Position numbers and translations under genes: made by a program. From JBMYZL01 sp049610385 (lineage in GTDB: Bacteria > Bacteroidota > Bacteroidia > Flavobacteriales_D > Sanyastnellaceae): a DNA stretch of 64,000 nucleotides. Each line of letters opens with the position of its first letter. Position 1 is the stretch's first letter. Where the stretch lies: contig JBMYZL010000004.1 of assembly GCA_049610385.1 (NCBI GenBank), forward strand, positions 84,580-148,579. The letters run 5' to 3'. Shown here in pieces: positions 55,576-64,000 of this stretch. Under the pieces are notes generated by a model that did not search any database, was not told where the DNA came from, and worked only from the letters and a program-made list of their open reading frames with translations.

Positions 55576-56184
55576 CTAGCCAGTGCCATTTTGACGAATG
55601 AAGATTTCCGTGGCTCCTGAACCGTATTGCCGGGGGTCCGCAGGTTTTGCGTCACATTCCGGATAAAATTGTTGCACACGAGATGCGATGGCATGACGGA
55701 GTACACCCTGTCCGATGCCATGAATGAAAATGACACGGCGATGGCGTTCTCGAATGGAAATCTGAAGCATGCGTTCGAAGTGACTCAGTTGCAGTTCCAA
55801 CATGGCCGAAGGGGTCAAGCCCCTTGTACTGTCGACCAACTCGTGCAAGTGGAGATCCACTTCCACCACCCCTGATTTGGAACTTGCGGGTCGGCTGTGG
55901 GCCTCTTTGTATTTCGCATCAAAATCCCTTTCCATGCGCCGGCGTTGCTCGGGTGTGACCTCTTTGCTCAAGATTTCTTCGATCGAAGGAATTTGACGCT
56001 GATAACGCTCCGCCTCTTCTTGCCGATTTCCAACCAGCAAAAGTTCATGCGGCGGAAACGGCATCTCGAACCCATCTTCTGTTTCCACCATGACCTCATG
56101 CGAACGCCAACCCACCACAATCCCCTCCCCTACGTCATTGAGGAAACGAACCCGATCACCGACTTTCAATTCTCTCGCATTCAT
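55576..56184 (-). CDS. Smr-domain protein (DUF2027-like N-terminus)
   Basis: 202 residues. The N-terminal beta region (VGDRVRFLNDVGEGIVVGW) resembles the DUF2027/SH3-like part found before Smr in Bacteroidota. The C-terminal Smr domain (about 105-200) has VDLHLHEL and VIFIHGIGQGVLRHAI, the LDxH and HGxGxGxL motifs linked to nuclease activity. Acts on nucleic acid in the cytoplasm; exact role unknown. Start preceded by GAAATTTG and 4 nt. Confidence 0.88.
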   Translation of the reverse strand: MNARELKVGDRVRFLNDVGEGIVVGWRSHEVMVETEDGFEMPFPPHELLLVGNRQEEAERYQRQIPSIEEILSKEVTPEQRRRMERDFDAKYKEAHSRPASSKSGVVEVDLHLHELVDSTRGLTPSAMLELQLSHFERMLQISIRERHRRVIFIHGIGQGVLRHAIASRVQQFYPECDAKPADPRQYGSGATEIFIRQNGTG

Positions 56185-56211
56185 GTGTCAAATTTCGTGT
56201 AAGATTGCAGC

Positions 56212-57786
56212 ATGATTGCAAGGAATATGATTGCCGGAATGCACCTCGTGTTCGGCGTGACCCTCGGCCTCCATGTCATGGGCCAAAGTGCAGGTGAGCC
56301 CATCCCGACGAAAACCCTGAAAAAATTAGACGCGGCATGGCAACAAACCGTCTCCGATTTTGAATTGCCTTCGATGGCCGTGGCTGTTGTGAAAGATGGT
56401 GAGGTAATTTGGGCCAAGGGGTATGGAACCGCTAACACCGATACGGGTGCCCCTGCAGACGAGAATACGCTGTATGCCATCGCTTCCAACAGCAAAGCCT
56501 TCACGGCAGCCATTTTGGGCCAATTGGTTGAAGAAGGACTGCTCAATTGGGATGATCGGGTTCGAGACCATTGGCCACCCTTCACCATGTATGATGCTTG
56601 GGTCACCGAACACATGACCATTCGGGATTTGCTCTGCCATCGATCCGGCCTTCGAACATTCAGTGGTGATTTGTTGTGGTATGGCACGTCACACAGCACA
56701 GAAGAAGTCCTGTCTTCCATGCGTCATTTGGAACCGACATTCGGTTTCCGAAGCGGTTATGGATACAGCAATTTGATGTTCATGGTGGCAGGAGAAGTGG
56801 CGGAGGCCATCACAGGAAAACCTTGGTCAGAATTGGTCCGTAGTCGCCTTCTGAATCCCTTGGGCATGGAACGCACGCTTGTTTCGACCTTGGAACTGCC
56901 CAACACGAACAACATCGCGGCACCACACAATTTCAAAAATGACCAAAATATGGTCATCGATTGGGTCAACTGGGACAACATGGCACCCGCTGGATCGCTG
57001 ATTTCATCAGTCGCAGACATGGCACATTGGATGCAAGTTCAGTTGGACAGCGGTCGTGTTGGTGATCGACAACTGTGGTCACCGGAACGCACCCATGAGA
57101 TGTGGACAATGCAAACTCCCATTCCCGTCAGCCCATTTTACGCTGAGCATTTGCCATCCATGAATTTCAGAGGTTATGGTTTGGGTTGGGAGTTGTATGA
57201 CTTGCATGGATACAAGGTGGTTGCCCATTCTGGGGGGTATGATGGCATGATCAGTCGGCAAGTACTCGTGCCGGAAGCCAAATTGGGGTTGATTTTCTTG
57301 ACCAACAACATCACTTCATCGAGTTGGGCTTGGGGCCATGATGCATTGAATGCAATTTTGGCTGGGGACTTCAAATTCAACCTGGTTGAGACCATTTTGA
57401 AATTTCAACAAGAAGACAGGGCGAACGAAGCTGAAAAACTGGCAGAATTGGAGGCAGCCCGCAAGGAAAATGCACCGCCGTCATTGGAAATGAGCGAATA
57501 TGCGGGAATTTACCGCGATCGCATGTATGGGGACATCGTGATCACCGTCGAGGGGAATCATTTGAATTTTGATTTTTTGCCCACAGCACTCTTCGAAGGT
57601 CAACTGACTCATTGGCATCATGATACCTTCCGGCTGTCCTGGGGCACCCAAATGATGCTTCCCAAAGGCTTTGCGCAATTCGAACTCAACGCCCAAGGCA
57701 ACGTCAAACATTTGCTCATTGATGTCCCGAATCCTGATTTTCATTTTACAGAACATATCTTTGAGAAAGTGAATTCTGCCGAATGA
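56212..57786 (+). CDS. Beta-lactamase-family (class C/PBP4*-like) serine hydrolase
   Basis: 524 residues with a signal peptide ending near HVMGQSAG. Active-site motifs: SxxK at 92-95 (SNSK in YAIASNSKAFTAA), YSN at 185-187, and HSGG in VVAHSGGYDGM. The C-terminal domain (about 430-520, YAGIYRDRMYGDIVITVEGN) is DUF3471-like. This family holds peptidases and esterases more often than true beta-lactamases, so resistance should not be assumed. Its stop overlaps the next start (ATGA). Confidence 0.9.
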   Translation: MIARNMIAGMHLVFGVTLGLHVMGQSAGEPIPTKTLKKLDAAWQQTVSDFELPSMAVAVVKDGEVIWAKGYGTANTDTGAPADENTLYAIASNSKAFTAAILGQLVEEGLLNWDDRVRDHWPPFTMYDAWVTEHMTIRDLLCHRSGLRTFSGDLLWYGTSHSTEEVLSSMRHLEPTFGFRSGYGYSNLMFMVAGEVAEAITGKPWSELVRSRLLNPLGMERTLVSTLELPNTNNIAAPHNFKNDQNMVIDWVNWDNMAPAGSLISSVADMAHWMQVQLDSGRVGDRQLWSPERTHEMWTMQTPIPVSPFYAEHLPSMNFRGYGLGWELYDLHGYKVVAHSGGYDGMISRQVLVPEAKLGLIFLTNNITSSSWAWGHDALNAILAGDFKFNLVETILKFQQEDRANEAEKLAELEAARKENAPPSLEMSEYAGIYRDRMYGDIVITVEGNHLNFDFLPTALFEGQLTHWHHDTFRLSWGTQMMLPKGFAQFELNAQGNVKHLLIDVPNPDFHFTEHIFEKVNSAE

Positions 57787-59450
57787 TCACACTCTCACTT
57801 CCTCCCAAGCATCAGAAGCGTGGACTTCTGTTGAGTTCTTTTCTGTTTTTGTGGGCAGCGTCCATTGCGCAACCCTCTCCACCTGATGAATTAAATGGAT
57901 TGGCCTTGCGGACTTGGTTCAAGGAGAACTGGCATGCGGGCATCTTCGATGATTTGGGTTACAGTGGCGCGAGAACGCAAATGTTCGGATACGTTGATGC
58001 GAACGATGGAAACATCGAATGCGTTTACACTGGTTTTCAACAACCCGCATCCTTCACGACTTTTCCCGACCCCATCAACACCGAGCATTTGGTACCACAA
58101 AGCTTTTTTGGAAGCACAGGGCCGCTGAAGTCAGACTTGTACAACATCCGGCCTGCTCACGGCAGCGCGAACTCTGCTCGAGGCAACAGCGCTTTTGCCG
58201 AGGTTTCCGATGCTTCAGCTCAGTGGTATGGCATTGATGCAGGTGGCAACTTCGCATCCCAAGGCACCATTCCACCCGATTCCAACGAATGGTCCGAACG
58301 AACTGGCAATTTCTGGGAACCTCGGGAAGAGAAAAAAGGTGACATCGCCCGATCTTTATTTTATGCCTACACCATGTATCCAGGAGAAGCTGGACCCCTG
58401 AATGATTTGGCAGACCCTGCGACCTTGCTCGCTTGGCATCAACAAGATCCTGTCAGTCCAGAAGAATCCACACGAGGTGAACGCATTGTCGAAGTGCAGA
58501 TGAACGCCAACCCTTATTTGCAAGATCCTGAATACGTCATCCGAGCCTGGTTTCCAGATCAAATCGTGGATCCCCCTCCGCAAGATACGACTGGCACATG
58601 CTCGATTTTTTTCAGTGAATATGGTGAAGGGAGCGGATTCAATAAGCACTTGGAAATTTTCAATCCGACTGACAGCGTGATTGGCCTCGATGCATTCGCC
58701 ATAGCGCATACCACAAATGCACCCAGTGTTCCAGGAATGTTCGAAACTTGGTTGCCCTTCGAAGCAGGAGCAGCTATCGGACCCGGAGAAGTTTATCTAA
58801 TTGTGCACCCCCAGTCGTCCCCTGAATTGTTGCAAGATGCGGATCAAACTTATTCTGCCATGTCCAACGGTGACGATGGATTTGGACTGGTGTTTGGTGT
58901 CCCCGATGACTTTGAAATTGTGGACATCATCGGCAATTGGAATGGTGACCCAGGAAGCGCTTGGGAAGTGGCCGGCAGTGGAAGTACGGCCAATGCCACG
59001 CTCATCCGCAAGCCTGAAGTCCACAAAGGGAACGCCGGTAACTGGGCGAGTTCCGCAGGCACCAATGCTGATGACAGTGAATGGATCATCCTGAATGCAG
59101 ATGAATTTGGAGACGTGGGGAGCCACACTTCCAATGCTGTAAACTGCAACGATGGTGAAACGGATAACCCTCTGGAAGTTCTGGGTTGCACCTATATCAG
59201 CGCGTGCAATTTCAGTGCCGAAGCCAACATCGATGACGGATCCTGTGACTTTGAATCCTGCTTGAATGGCGGATGCACATACCCAGAGGCACTGAATTTC
59301 AATCCAGAAGCAGATTTCGACAATGGCTCTTGTGAATTCCCCATTTGTCAAGGAAATGGCTGTCTAACCGATTTGGATGGGGATTCAGCCACTGCGGTCA
59401 CCGATTTGTTGATTCTTTTGAGCGCCTTTGGAGACGTGTGTCCCCAATGA
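57783..59450 (+). CDS. Secreted endonuclease I-family nuclease with lamin-tail domain and Cys-rich modules
   Basis: 555 residues. Signal peptide to about 30 (LWAASIAQ). Endonuclease_1 domain about 35-260: TEHLVPQSFFGS (His102), SDLYNIRPAHGSANSARGN. A lamin-tail-like (LTD) beta domain follows at about 273-445 (FFSEYGEGSGFNKHLEIFNP). The C-terminus has two GC-x-x-ACNF...DDGSC-type modules and ends with LTDLDGDSATAVTDLLILLS, a dockerin-like Ca motif. No classical T9SS signal seen. Probably degrades external DNA. The Cys modules match those in the giant protein downstream. Confidence 0.87.
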   Translation: MITLSLPPKHQKRGLLLSSFLFLWAASIAQPSPPDELNGLALRTWFKENWHAGIFDDLGYSGARTQMFGYVDANDGNIECVYTGFQQPASFTTFPDPINTEHLVPQSFFGSTGPLKSDLYNIRPAHGSANSARGNSAFAEVSDASAQWYGIDAGGNFASQGTIPPDSNEWSERTGNFWEPREEKKGDIARSLFYAYTMYPGEAGPLNDLADPATLLAWHQQDPVSPEESTRGERIVEVQMNANPYLQDPEYVIRAWFPDQIVDPPPQDTTGTCSIFFSEYGEGSGFNKHLEIFNPTDSVIGLDAFAIAHTTNAPSVPGMFETWLPFEAGAAIGPGEVYLIVHPQSSPELLQDADQTYSAMSNGDDGFGLVFGVPDDFEIVDIIGNWNGDPGSAWEVAGSGSTANATLIRKPEVHKGNAGNWASSAGTNADDSEWIILNADEFGDVGSHTSNAVNCNDGETDNPLEVLGCTYISACNFSAEANIDDGSCDFESCLNGGCTYPEALNFNPEADFDNGSCEFPICQGNGCLTDLDGDSATAVTDLLILLSAFGDVCPQ

Positions 59451-59966
59451 ATTCACCGGTTCGATCGATTCTGCCGCTCCACATTCATTTATGATTAGTT
59501 GTTATTTATCGGTTATTGATATAACAAGAAGAACAATCGTCAGCGCTCAAGAGGATGGTCAAATTGAATTGACATTCATTCATAAGCTCTTGCAAACGCA
59601 CAGTTGATGCGTCTTCTCATTTCCAACTTTCAAGCGGTTTGTGCACAATTTCTGTTCGCTCGTGAGTCTCCTGCATCACTTTTGATTGCTTTTCTCCGTC
59701 ATCTTCCGGTGCCCAATACGCCCGTGCAATCCGACAAGAACTTCGACAGAACATCTGATCAATGGCTTCTGATCAAACCAACACACTCAATCCATTTGTG
59801 AATTCATCATTTTCGTCGAACAAAATTCTTGTTTGTATTTCTAAACCGGCATGGTTTTCGGCACAACAAGCTCCTGTTTTTTTGTGGACGTTTGCCGATT
59901 TTTTATCGACGAATCCAAGGATTTTTGGCGTTATCGGCTTATATTAGGTGTTCCAAATTACCTGAC
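59451..59966 (+). other. 516-nt intergenic region
   Basis: No convincing gene. It is AT-richer than its surroundings, with T-tracts (at about 59877-59883 and 59900-59905), one ATATAACA (59519-59526) and a 9-bp direct repeat at 59754-59776. It probably holds the promoter and leader of the giant repeat protein, but no exact TAnnTTTG box was found close to its start. Confidence 0.6.
59754..59776 (+). repeat. Direct repeat TCTGATCAA x2
   Basis: Copies at 59754-59762 and 59768-59776 with a 5-nt spacer. Each holds a TGATCA palindrome, so it could be a tandem operator; it could also be chance. Confidence 0.4.
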
Positions 59967-62900
59967 ATGAGCCAAAATTATCACCGCAAGGCTTGTTTTG
60001 CCTTCCTGACGGCGCTCCTCACCCTCTCAGCACTACCCGTGCTGGCCCAATCATACCACCTCGAGATCGAGACATCGACTGTCCACTCAGGAGTGGTAGG
60101 TTCAGCGGATTTGACCGGATTTACGACTTATCGTTTCAACATGCAGACTCTTCATCCAGACGATGAAGTGCTCTCCGTCTCGGGCAACAATGACATGCCT
60201 TTGGTGCTCAATGCAAACGACGGATTTTTCAATTCTGAATTTGCCTTAGGAGCAACGGCAAATGGCATTTTGCCTTCGGCATTGGCCATTCAGCCCGAAT
60301 TGGAATATGACAGCTATGTCACCATTGGCCTGACGGAAATGGCTCAAGAATCCAACGGTGAAATGGCGATTGCAACCGATGAGGACATTTCTCAAGAATG
60401 GACCACAGCTTGGATTGAATTGGCCTCTGGTGAGGGCCAAAGTTTTGCAATCAACACGGCGGATGGTGGCGGATGGTCAACAACCGCCGGCGCAGCAAAC
60501 GCCGTTGCGGGTCCTGGCCTGGAAGTGCTGATCATGCAATTGACTACGCAGGGCGATTTCAATGGACAGGTAAACATTGAAGTGGCTCTTCATGGCGACG
60601 CCTCAAACACGTTGACCATTCAACAGAAATTTGATGGCACAGAGGCTTGGACGCCATGCACGGACGAGAATGCATGCAATTTCGATCCTGATGCCCCCAC
60701 CAACGACTACTCCACTCAAGATTGTGAATACGCCGAGGAGGGTTATGATTGCGATGGGAATTGTACGACAGACACGGATGGTGACGGTGTCTGTGATGAA
60801 TTCGAAATCGCTGGTTGTCAAGATGAATTGGCCTTCAATTTCGATCCGGACGCCACAGATGATTCAGGAGAATGTGTTTTTCCGGAAGAATTGGGTTGCC
60901 ACGAAGAGGCTGCTTGCAATTATGAACCCTATGTGGGTGGCGACTTGTGTTTGCAAATCGAAACCGTCGCCGTGCACACAGGTGAACCAGGCCTGGAAGA
61001 TTTGGCTGGGTACACAACATATAAGGTATATGCTTTGTGCCAGAACCAAGACGACTTTGTCTCCAGTGTGAGCGGGGACGATGAATTTCCAACTTGGGCT
61101 TCTGGGGGGACTCCCTTCTATCAAAGTCAATTTGGCGGGGCCTTCGGCAGCAATTTGCAGGTGGGCCTTTTCGGTTTCTTTCCCAATGAAGCCTACGACA
61201 GTTTTGTCACCATCGGCTTGGAAGGGCCCGCTGGTTCTGGTGAAGGAACCATCAACATGATTGACTCACCAGAAAATCCATGGCCCACCAACTTTGAGGA
61301 ATCTGGAGTTCTCACCATTGATGACCCCATCGGCGGTGCATGGTTCATTTTCAATGGCAACACAAACGGCATTGCTGGTGAAGACTACCGCGTATTGCTC
61401 GCTCAATTCACGGCCCAAGACGAATTGTCAGGGCAAATGTATGTTCAGGTTTTCCTCAACGGCAGTCCAGCGACTGAAGTTCGCCAGATGCTCGACCTTG
61501 GCGCGCCTTGCTACGGCCCCGAAACCAGTGTCGGATGCGAATTCCCCGAAGCGGGCTTGGACTGCGATGGCAACTGCCTTGCAGATTCGGATGGAGACGG
61601 TGTTTGCGATGGTGATGAAGTCGCCGGCTGTGATGATTCATCGGCATGCAATTATGATGCTGCAGCCACTGAAAATGACGGCAGCTGCACCTACCCAGAT
61701 GCTGGATACGACTGCGGGGGCAATTGTTTGAACGATGCAGACGGCGATGGGACTTGCGACGAATTTGAGGTCGCAGGGTGCACAGATACTGAGGCGTGTA
61801 ATTTCGATGCAGCTGCAACCGAGTTGGATGATTCTTGTGAATACCCCATGCCGGGATTGACTTGCTCTGGTGATTGCATCAATGATGGGGATGATGATGG
61901 AATTTGTGACGAGGATGAGGTGCCTGGTTGTCAGGATGAAACTGCCTGCAACTACGACGCTGAAGCCACGGATGATGACAACTCATGTGAATACCCAGAA
62001 CCCGCATTGAATTGTGATGGTTCTTGTGTCAACGATGTAGACGGAGATGGCACATGCGATGAATTTGAAACTGGTGGTTGCACAGATGCCGAGGCTTGCA
62101 ATTATGACGCGAGCGCCACGGAGGAAAACGGAACTTGTCAATATCCTGAAGAAGGCCTGAATTGTGATGGATCATGTGCCCAGGATACCGATGGAGATGG
62201 GGTTTGTGATTTTTTCGAAATCCCCGGCTGCACGGATGATGCGGCATTCAACTTTGATCCAGCAGCAACGGATGATGATGGCAGCTGCTTGCCACCTTCT
62301 TGTAACGATGAGGCGGCTTGCAATTTCGATGGGACAACAGCGCCAAGCGAACTTTGTTTGGCCATCGAGACCTATGCCATTCACAACGGAACTTTCGGTG
62401 AGGCCGATTTGACGGGATACACCACCTACCGCGTCTATGCCAACCTCCCCAATACAGACGACTTCATCTCAAGTGTCTCGGGAGACAGCGAATTCCCGAC
62501 CATGGTGACCACAACAACTTCTTTTTACCAAAATCCAATGGGTGAAGGGTTGGGCAGTTCCATTTCCTTGGGTCTGTTTGGTTTTTTCCCTGCATTGGAG
62601 TTCGACAGTTGGGCTACCATTGGTTTGATCGGATCAGCCGGTCCTGGTGAGGGCAACGTCAATGTCATTGCATCCACAGAATTGGATTGGTTAGAGAATT
62701 TTGAAAATGGCCAAAACCTGGACATTTCGGATGAAATTGGGGGTGCTTGGTACATCCTGAATGGCAACACAAATGGAATCGCTGGCGAAGACCACCGTGT
62801 TCTTTTGGGTCAATTCACAACAGATGGACAAATCGACGGTCAATTGTATGTCCAAGTCTTTACCAATGGAGATCCCTCTTCCGAAATTCGGACGACGATC

Positions 62901-64000
62901 CAATTTGCCGATGCTTGCGCCACATTCAACAATGACCTGTGTGAATATCCAGAGGAAGGATTGGACTGTGACGGCAACTGCTTGAATGATGCAGATGGCG
63001 ATGGCGTATGTGACGAAAATGAAGTTGCAGGATGCACAGATGCATCCGCTTGTAACTTTGATTCTGCAGCCACGGACGACAATGGATCTTGCACTTACCC
63101 CACAGCTGAACTCGACTGCGAGGGCAACTGCTTGAATGATGCCGATGGTGACGGCACTTGTGATGAATTTGAAGTTATGGGCTGCACCGATGAGACCGCA
63201 TACAATTTCGAGCCTTGGGCTACAGAAGACGATGAGTCATGCATCGAACCCGCTTGCAATGATGAAGCCGCATGTAACTTCACAGCATGGCCTGGAGCCA
63301 ACGGCATGTGCATCGCCATTGAAACCGTGGCTGTTCATTCAGGAATGGTCGGTGATGTCGATATGACAGGACTGGCCACTTATCGCATTTACGCGGTTTT
63401 GGACAATTCGGATGATTTCGTGAGCAGTGTAGCGGGTGATTCCAGCTTCCCCACCAACATCAATACAACAACGGATTTCTTTCAGGCGGATTTTGGTGAT
63501 GGCGTGGCTTCCGGTCTGATGCCAGGTTTGTTTGGCATGTTCCCAACCTTGGCCTACGACAGTTGGGTGACCATTGGATTGGAGGGTCCGCCCGCTGCTG
63601 GCGAAGGTGCCATCAACATCATCAATGCCGAGGAAAATGATTGGTTAGCCAATTTTGAAGCTGGGGGCAACATCGCCATTGACGATGCTGTGGGTGGTGC
63701 TTGGTTCATCTTGAGTGACAATTCGAATGGCATTGCCGGTGACGACCACAAGGTGTTGCTTGCTCAACTCACCACTTCTGGTGAAATCAGCGGACAGATG
63801 TACATCCAAACTTTCATCCATGGTGACCCCGAACAAGTTCTTCGAGAAACCGTGGATTTGAGCAACCCTTGCTTGGTATTGGACTACTCTGCCTGTGTTT
63901 ATCCCGAGGAGGCCTTCGACTGCGATGGCAACTGCTTGAACGATGCGGACGGCGATGGTGTTTGTGACGAGTTCGAGGTACCCGGTTGTACGGATGCTTC
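59967..64000 (+). CDS. Giant secreted multi-domain repeat protein (3' truncated)
   Basis: An open frame of 1344 codons with no stop by the window edge. Signal peptide MSQNYHRKACFAFLTALLTL...LAQ. Two repeat types alternate. Type A (about 190 residues, four copies: 60051-60656, 60951-61510, 62358-62916, 63306-63870) has IETxxVHxGxxGxxDLTGYTTYR, DDFxSSVSGD, YDSxVTIGLEG and GGAWFI blocks; no named family recognised. Type B are short Cys/Asp modules: ACNFDxxATDDDGSC (about 12) and CDGNCLNDADGDGVCDEFE (nine), TSP3-like Ca-binding. Likely a surface adhesin or matrix protein exported by T9SS; the C-terminus that would prove it is outside. Confidence 0.85.
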   Translation, partial: MSQNYHRKACFAFLTALLTLSALPVLAQSYHLEIETSTVHSGVVGSADLTGFTTYRFNMQTLHPDDEVLSVSGNNDMPLVLNANDGFFNSEFALGATANGILPSALAIQPELEYDSYVTIGLTEMAQESNGEMAIATDEDISQEWTTAWIELASGEGQSFAINTADGGGWSTTAGAANAVAGPGLEVLIMQLTTQGDFNGQVNIEVALHGDASNTLTIQQKFDGTEAWTPCTDENACNFDPDAPTNDYSTQDCEYAEEGYDCDGNCTTDTDGDGVCDEFEIAGCQDELAFNFDPDATDDSGECVFPEELGCHEEAACNYEPYVGGDLCLQIETVAVHTGEPGLEDLAGYTTYKVYALCQNQDDFVSSVSGDDEFPTWASGGTPFYQSQFGGAFGSNLQVGLFGFFPNEAYDSFVTIGLEGPAGSGEGTINMIDSPENPWPTNFEESGVLTIDDPIGGAWFIFNGNTNGIAGEDYRVLLAQFTAQDELSGQMYVQVFLNGSPATEVRQMLDLGAPCYGPETSVGCEFPEAGLDCDGNCLADSDGDGVCDGDEVAGCDDSSACNYDAAATENDGSCTYPDAGYDCGGNCLNDADGDGTCDEFEVAGCTDTEACNFDAAATELDDSCEYPMPGLTCSGDCINDGDDDGICDEDEVPGCQDETACNYDAEATDDDNSCEYPEPALNCDGSCVNDVDGDGTCDEFETGGCTDAEACNYDASATEENGTCQYPEEGLNCDGSCAQDTDGDGVCDFFEIPGCTDDAAFNFDPAATDDDGSCLPPSCNDEAACNFDGTTAPSELCLAIETYAIHNGTFGEADLTGYTTYRVYANLPNTDDFISSVSGDSEFPTMVTTTTSFYQNPMGEGLGSSISLGLFGFFPALEFDSWATIGLIGSAGPGEGNVNVIASTELDWLENFENGQNLDISDEIGGAWYILNGNTNGIAGEDHRVLLGQFTTDGQIDGQLYVQVFTNGDPSSEIRTTIQFADACATFNNDLCEYPEEGLDCDGNCLNDADGDGVCDENEVAGCTDASACNFDSAATDDNGSCTYPTAELDCEGNCLNDADGDGTCDEFEVMGCTDETAYNFEPWATEDDESCIEPACNDEAACNFTAWPGANGMCIAIETVAVHSGMVGDVDMTGLATYRIYAVLDNSDDFVSSVAGDSSFPTNINTTTDFFQADFGDGVASGLMPGLFGMFPTLAYDSWVTIGLEGPPAAGEGAINIINAEENDWLANFEAGGNIAIDDAVGGAWFILSDNSNGIAGDDHKVLLAQLTTSGEISGQMYIQTFIHGDPEQVLRETVDLSNPCLVLDYSACVYPEEAFDCDGNCLNDADGDGVCDEFEVPGCTDA
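60657..64000 (+). repeat. Cys/Asp-rich (TSP3-like) module array
   Basis: Blocks at 60657-60950, 61511-62357, 62917-63305 and from 63871 on, separating the A modules. Counted by eye: one, five, two and one DxDGDG units. The DNA is diverged between copies, so it is an old protein-level repeat rather than a recent tandem duplication. Confidence 0.7.

Noticed and set aside
56212..57786. Antibiotic-resistance beta-lactamase
   Set aside because: Class C-like fold with a DUF3471-type tail; such proteins are mostly peptidases or esterases, so resistance cannot be claimed.
59604..59801. A 65-residue ORF in the large intergenic region
   Set aside because: No promoter box, signal or family; AT-rich noncoding context.
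61456..62384. Repetitive minus-strand ORFs in the repeat region
   Set aside because: They are mirror images of the Cys-rich modules; the plus frame is continuous from a signal peptide.
60657..64000. Spaced repeats suggesting a CRISPR array
   Set aside because: The repeats are in-frame protein modules of unequal length with diverged DNA, and no cas genes are near.

Overview
The window is a gene-dense piece of a Bacteroidota chromosome, most likely a marine Flavobacteriales (order inferred, not proven). The evidence is: promoter -7 elements of the Bacteroidota type (TAnnTTTG), almost no Shine-Dalgarno sequences, two DUF4249 lipoproteins, a type IX secretion (T9SS) sorting domain, a TamB homologue, a long NusB, topoisomerase IV with a long acidic ParC tail, and Cys/Asp-rich secreted repeat proteins. 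I saw no rRNA, tRNA, CRISPR array, insertion sequence or prophage. The content is mostly core genome.

Layout. 1-2344 (+): the end of an outer-membrane-like protein and a lipoprotein with a trypsin-like protease domain. 2364-9762 (-): parE-parC, then a surface amylase lipoprotein, methylglyoxal synthase and prmC. 9872-14656 (+): pepD, surE, a small membrane protein and a striking single ORF joining LpxB to a SpoIID/LytB domain. 14638-17261 (-): DUF4139 and DUF4249 proteins. 17352-24132 (+): nusB, a DUF1573 lipoprotein, yajC, nhaC, uvrA and a LOG-family gene. 24235-26885 (+): htpG, apparently behind a sigma-54-type promoter, and a TerB-DnaJ protein. 26914-28098 (-) is a GT87 glycosyltransferase and 28302-30890 (+) a secreted zinc metalloprotease with a hairpin against its start codon. 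30904-31371 (-) is an SRPBCC protein behind a leader with an intrinsic terminator. 31581-35930 (+) is a cluster of a LysM protein with a degenerate transglycosylase domain, an SGNH protein and an MBOAT acyltransferase. 35921-40619 holds small membrane proteins, meaB, a degenerate LytS-type protein, hisS and a 23-residue membrane microprotein. 40687-46289 holds a WD40 protein, ung, a helicase, an intact LytS kinase and tsaD. 46329-51635 (+): tamB and a T9SS cargo protein. 51620-54271 (-): acyl-CoA reductase, DUF4249 and a small unknown. 54311-59450: ferredoxin, a lipoprotein, an Smr protein, a beta-lactamase-like hydrolase and a secreted endonuclease I. 59967-64000 (+): a giant secreted repeat protein running off the window.

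Working together. Envelope functions dominate: lipid A synthesis (LpxB), outer-membrane protein assembly (TamB), surface acylation (SGNH/MBOAT), secreted hydrolases and T9SS-type cargo. Housekeeping genes are interleaved in translationally coupled operons with ATGA overlaps. Many transcription units appear to start at or very near the start codon: a TAnnTTTG or TAnnTTCG box lies 4-9 nt upstream of the ATG in eleven cases. Convergent genes abut or overlap with no recognisable intrinsic terminators; the only convincing one is in the leader at 31403-31440.
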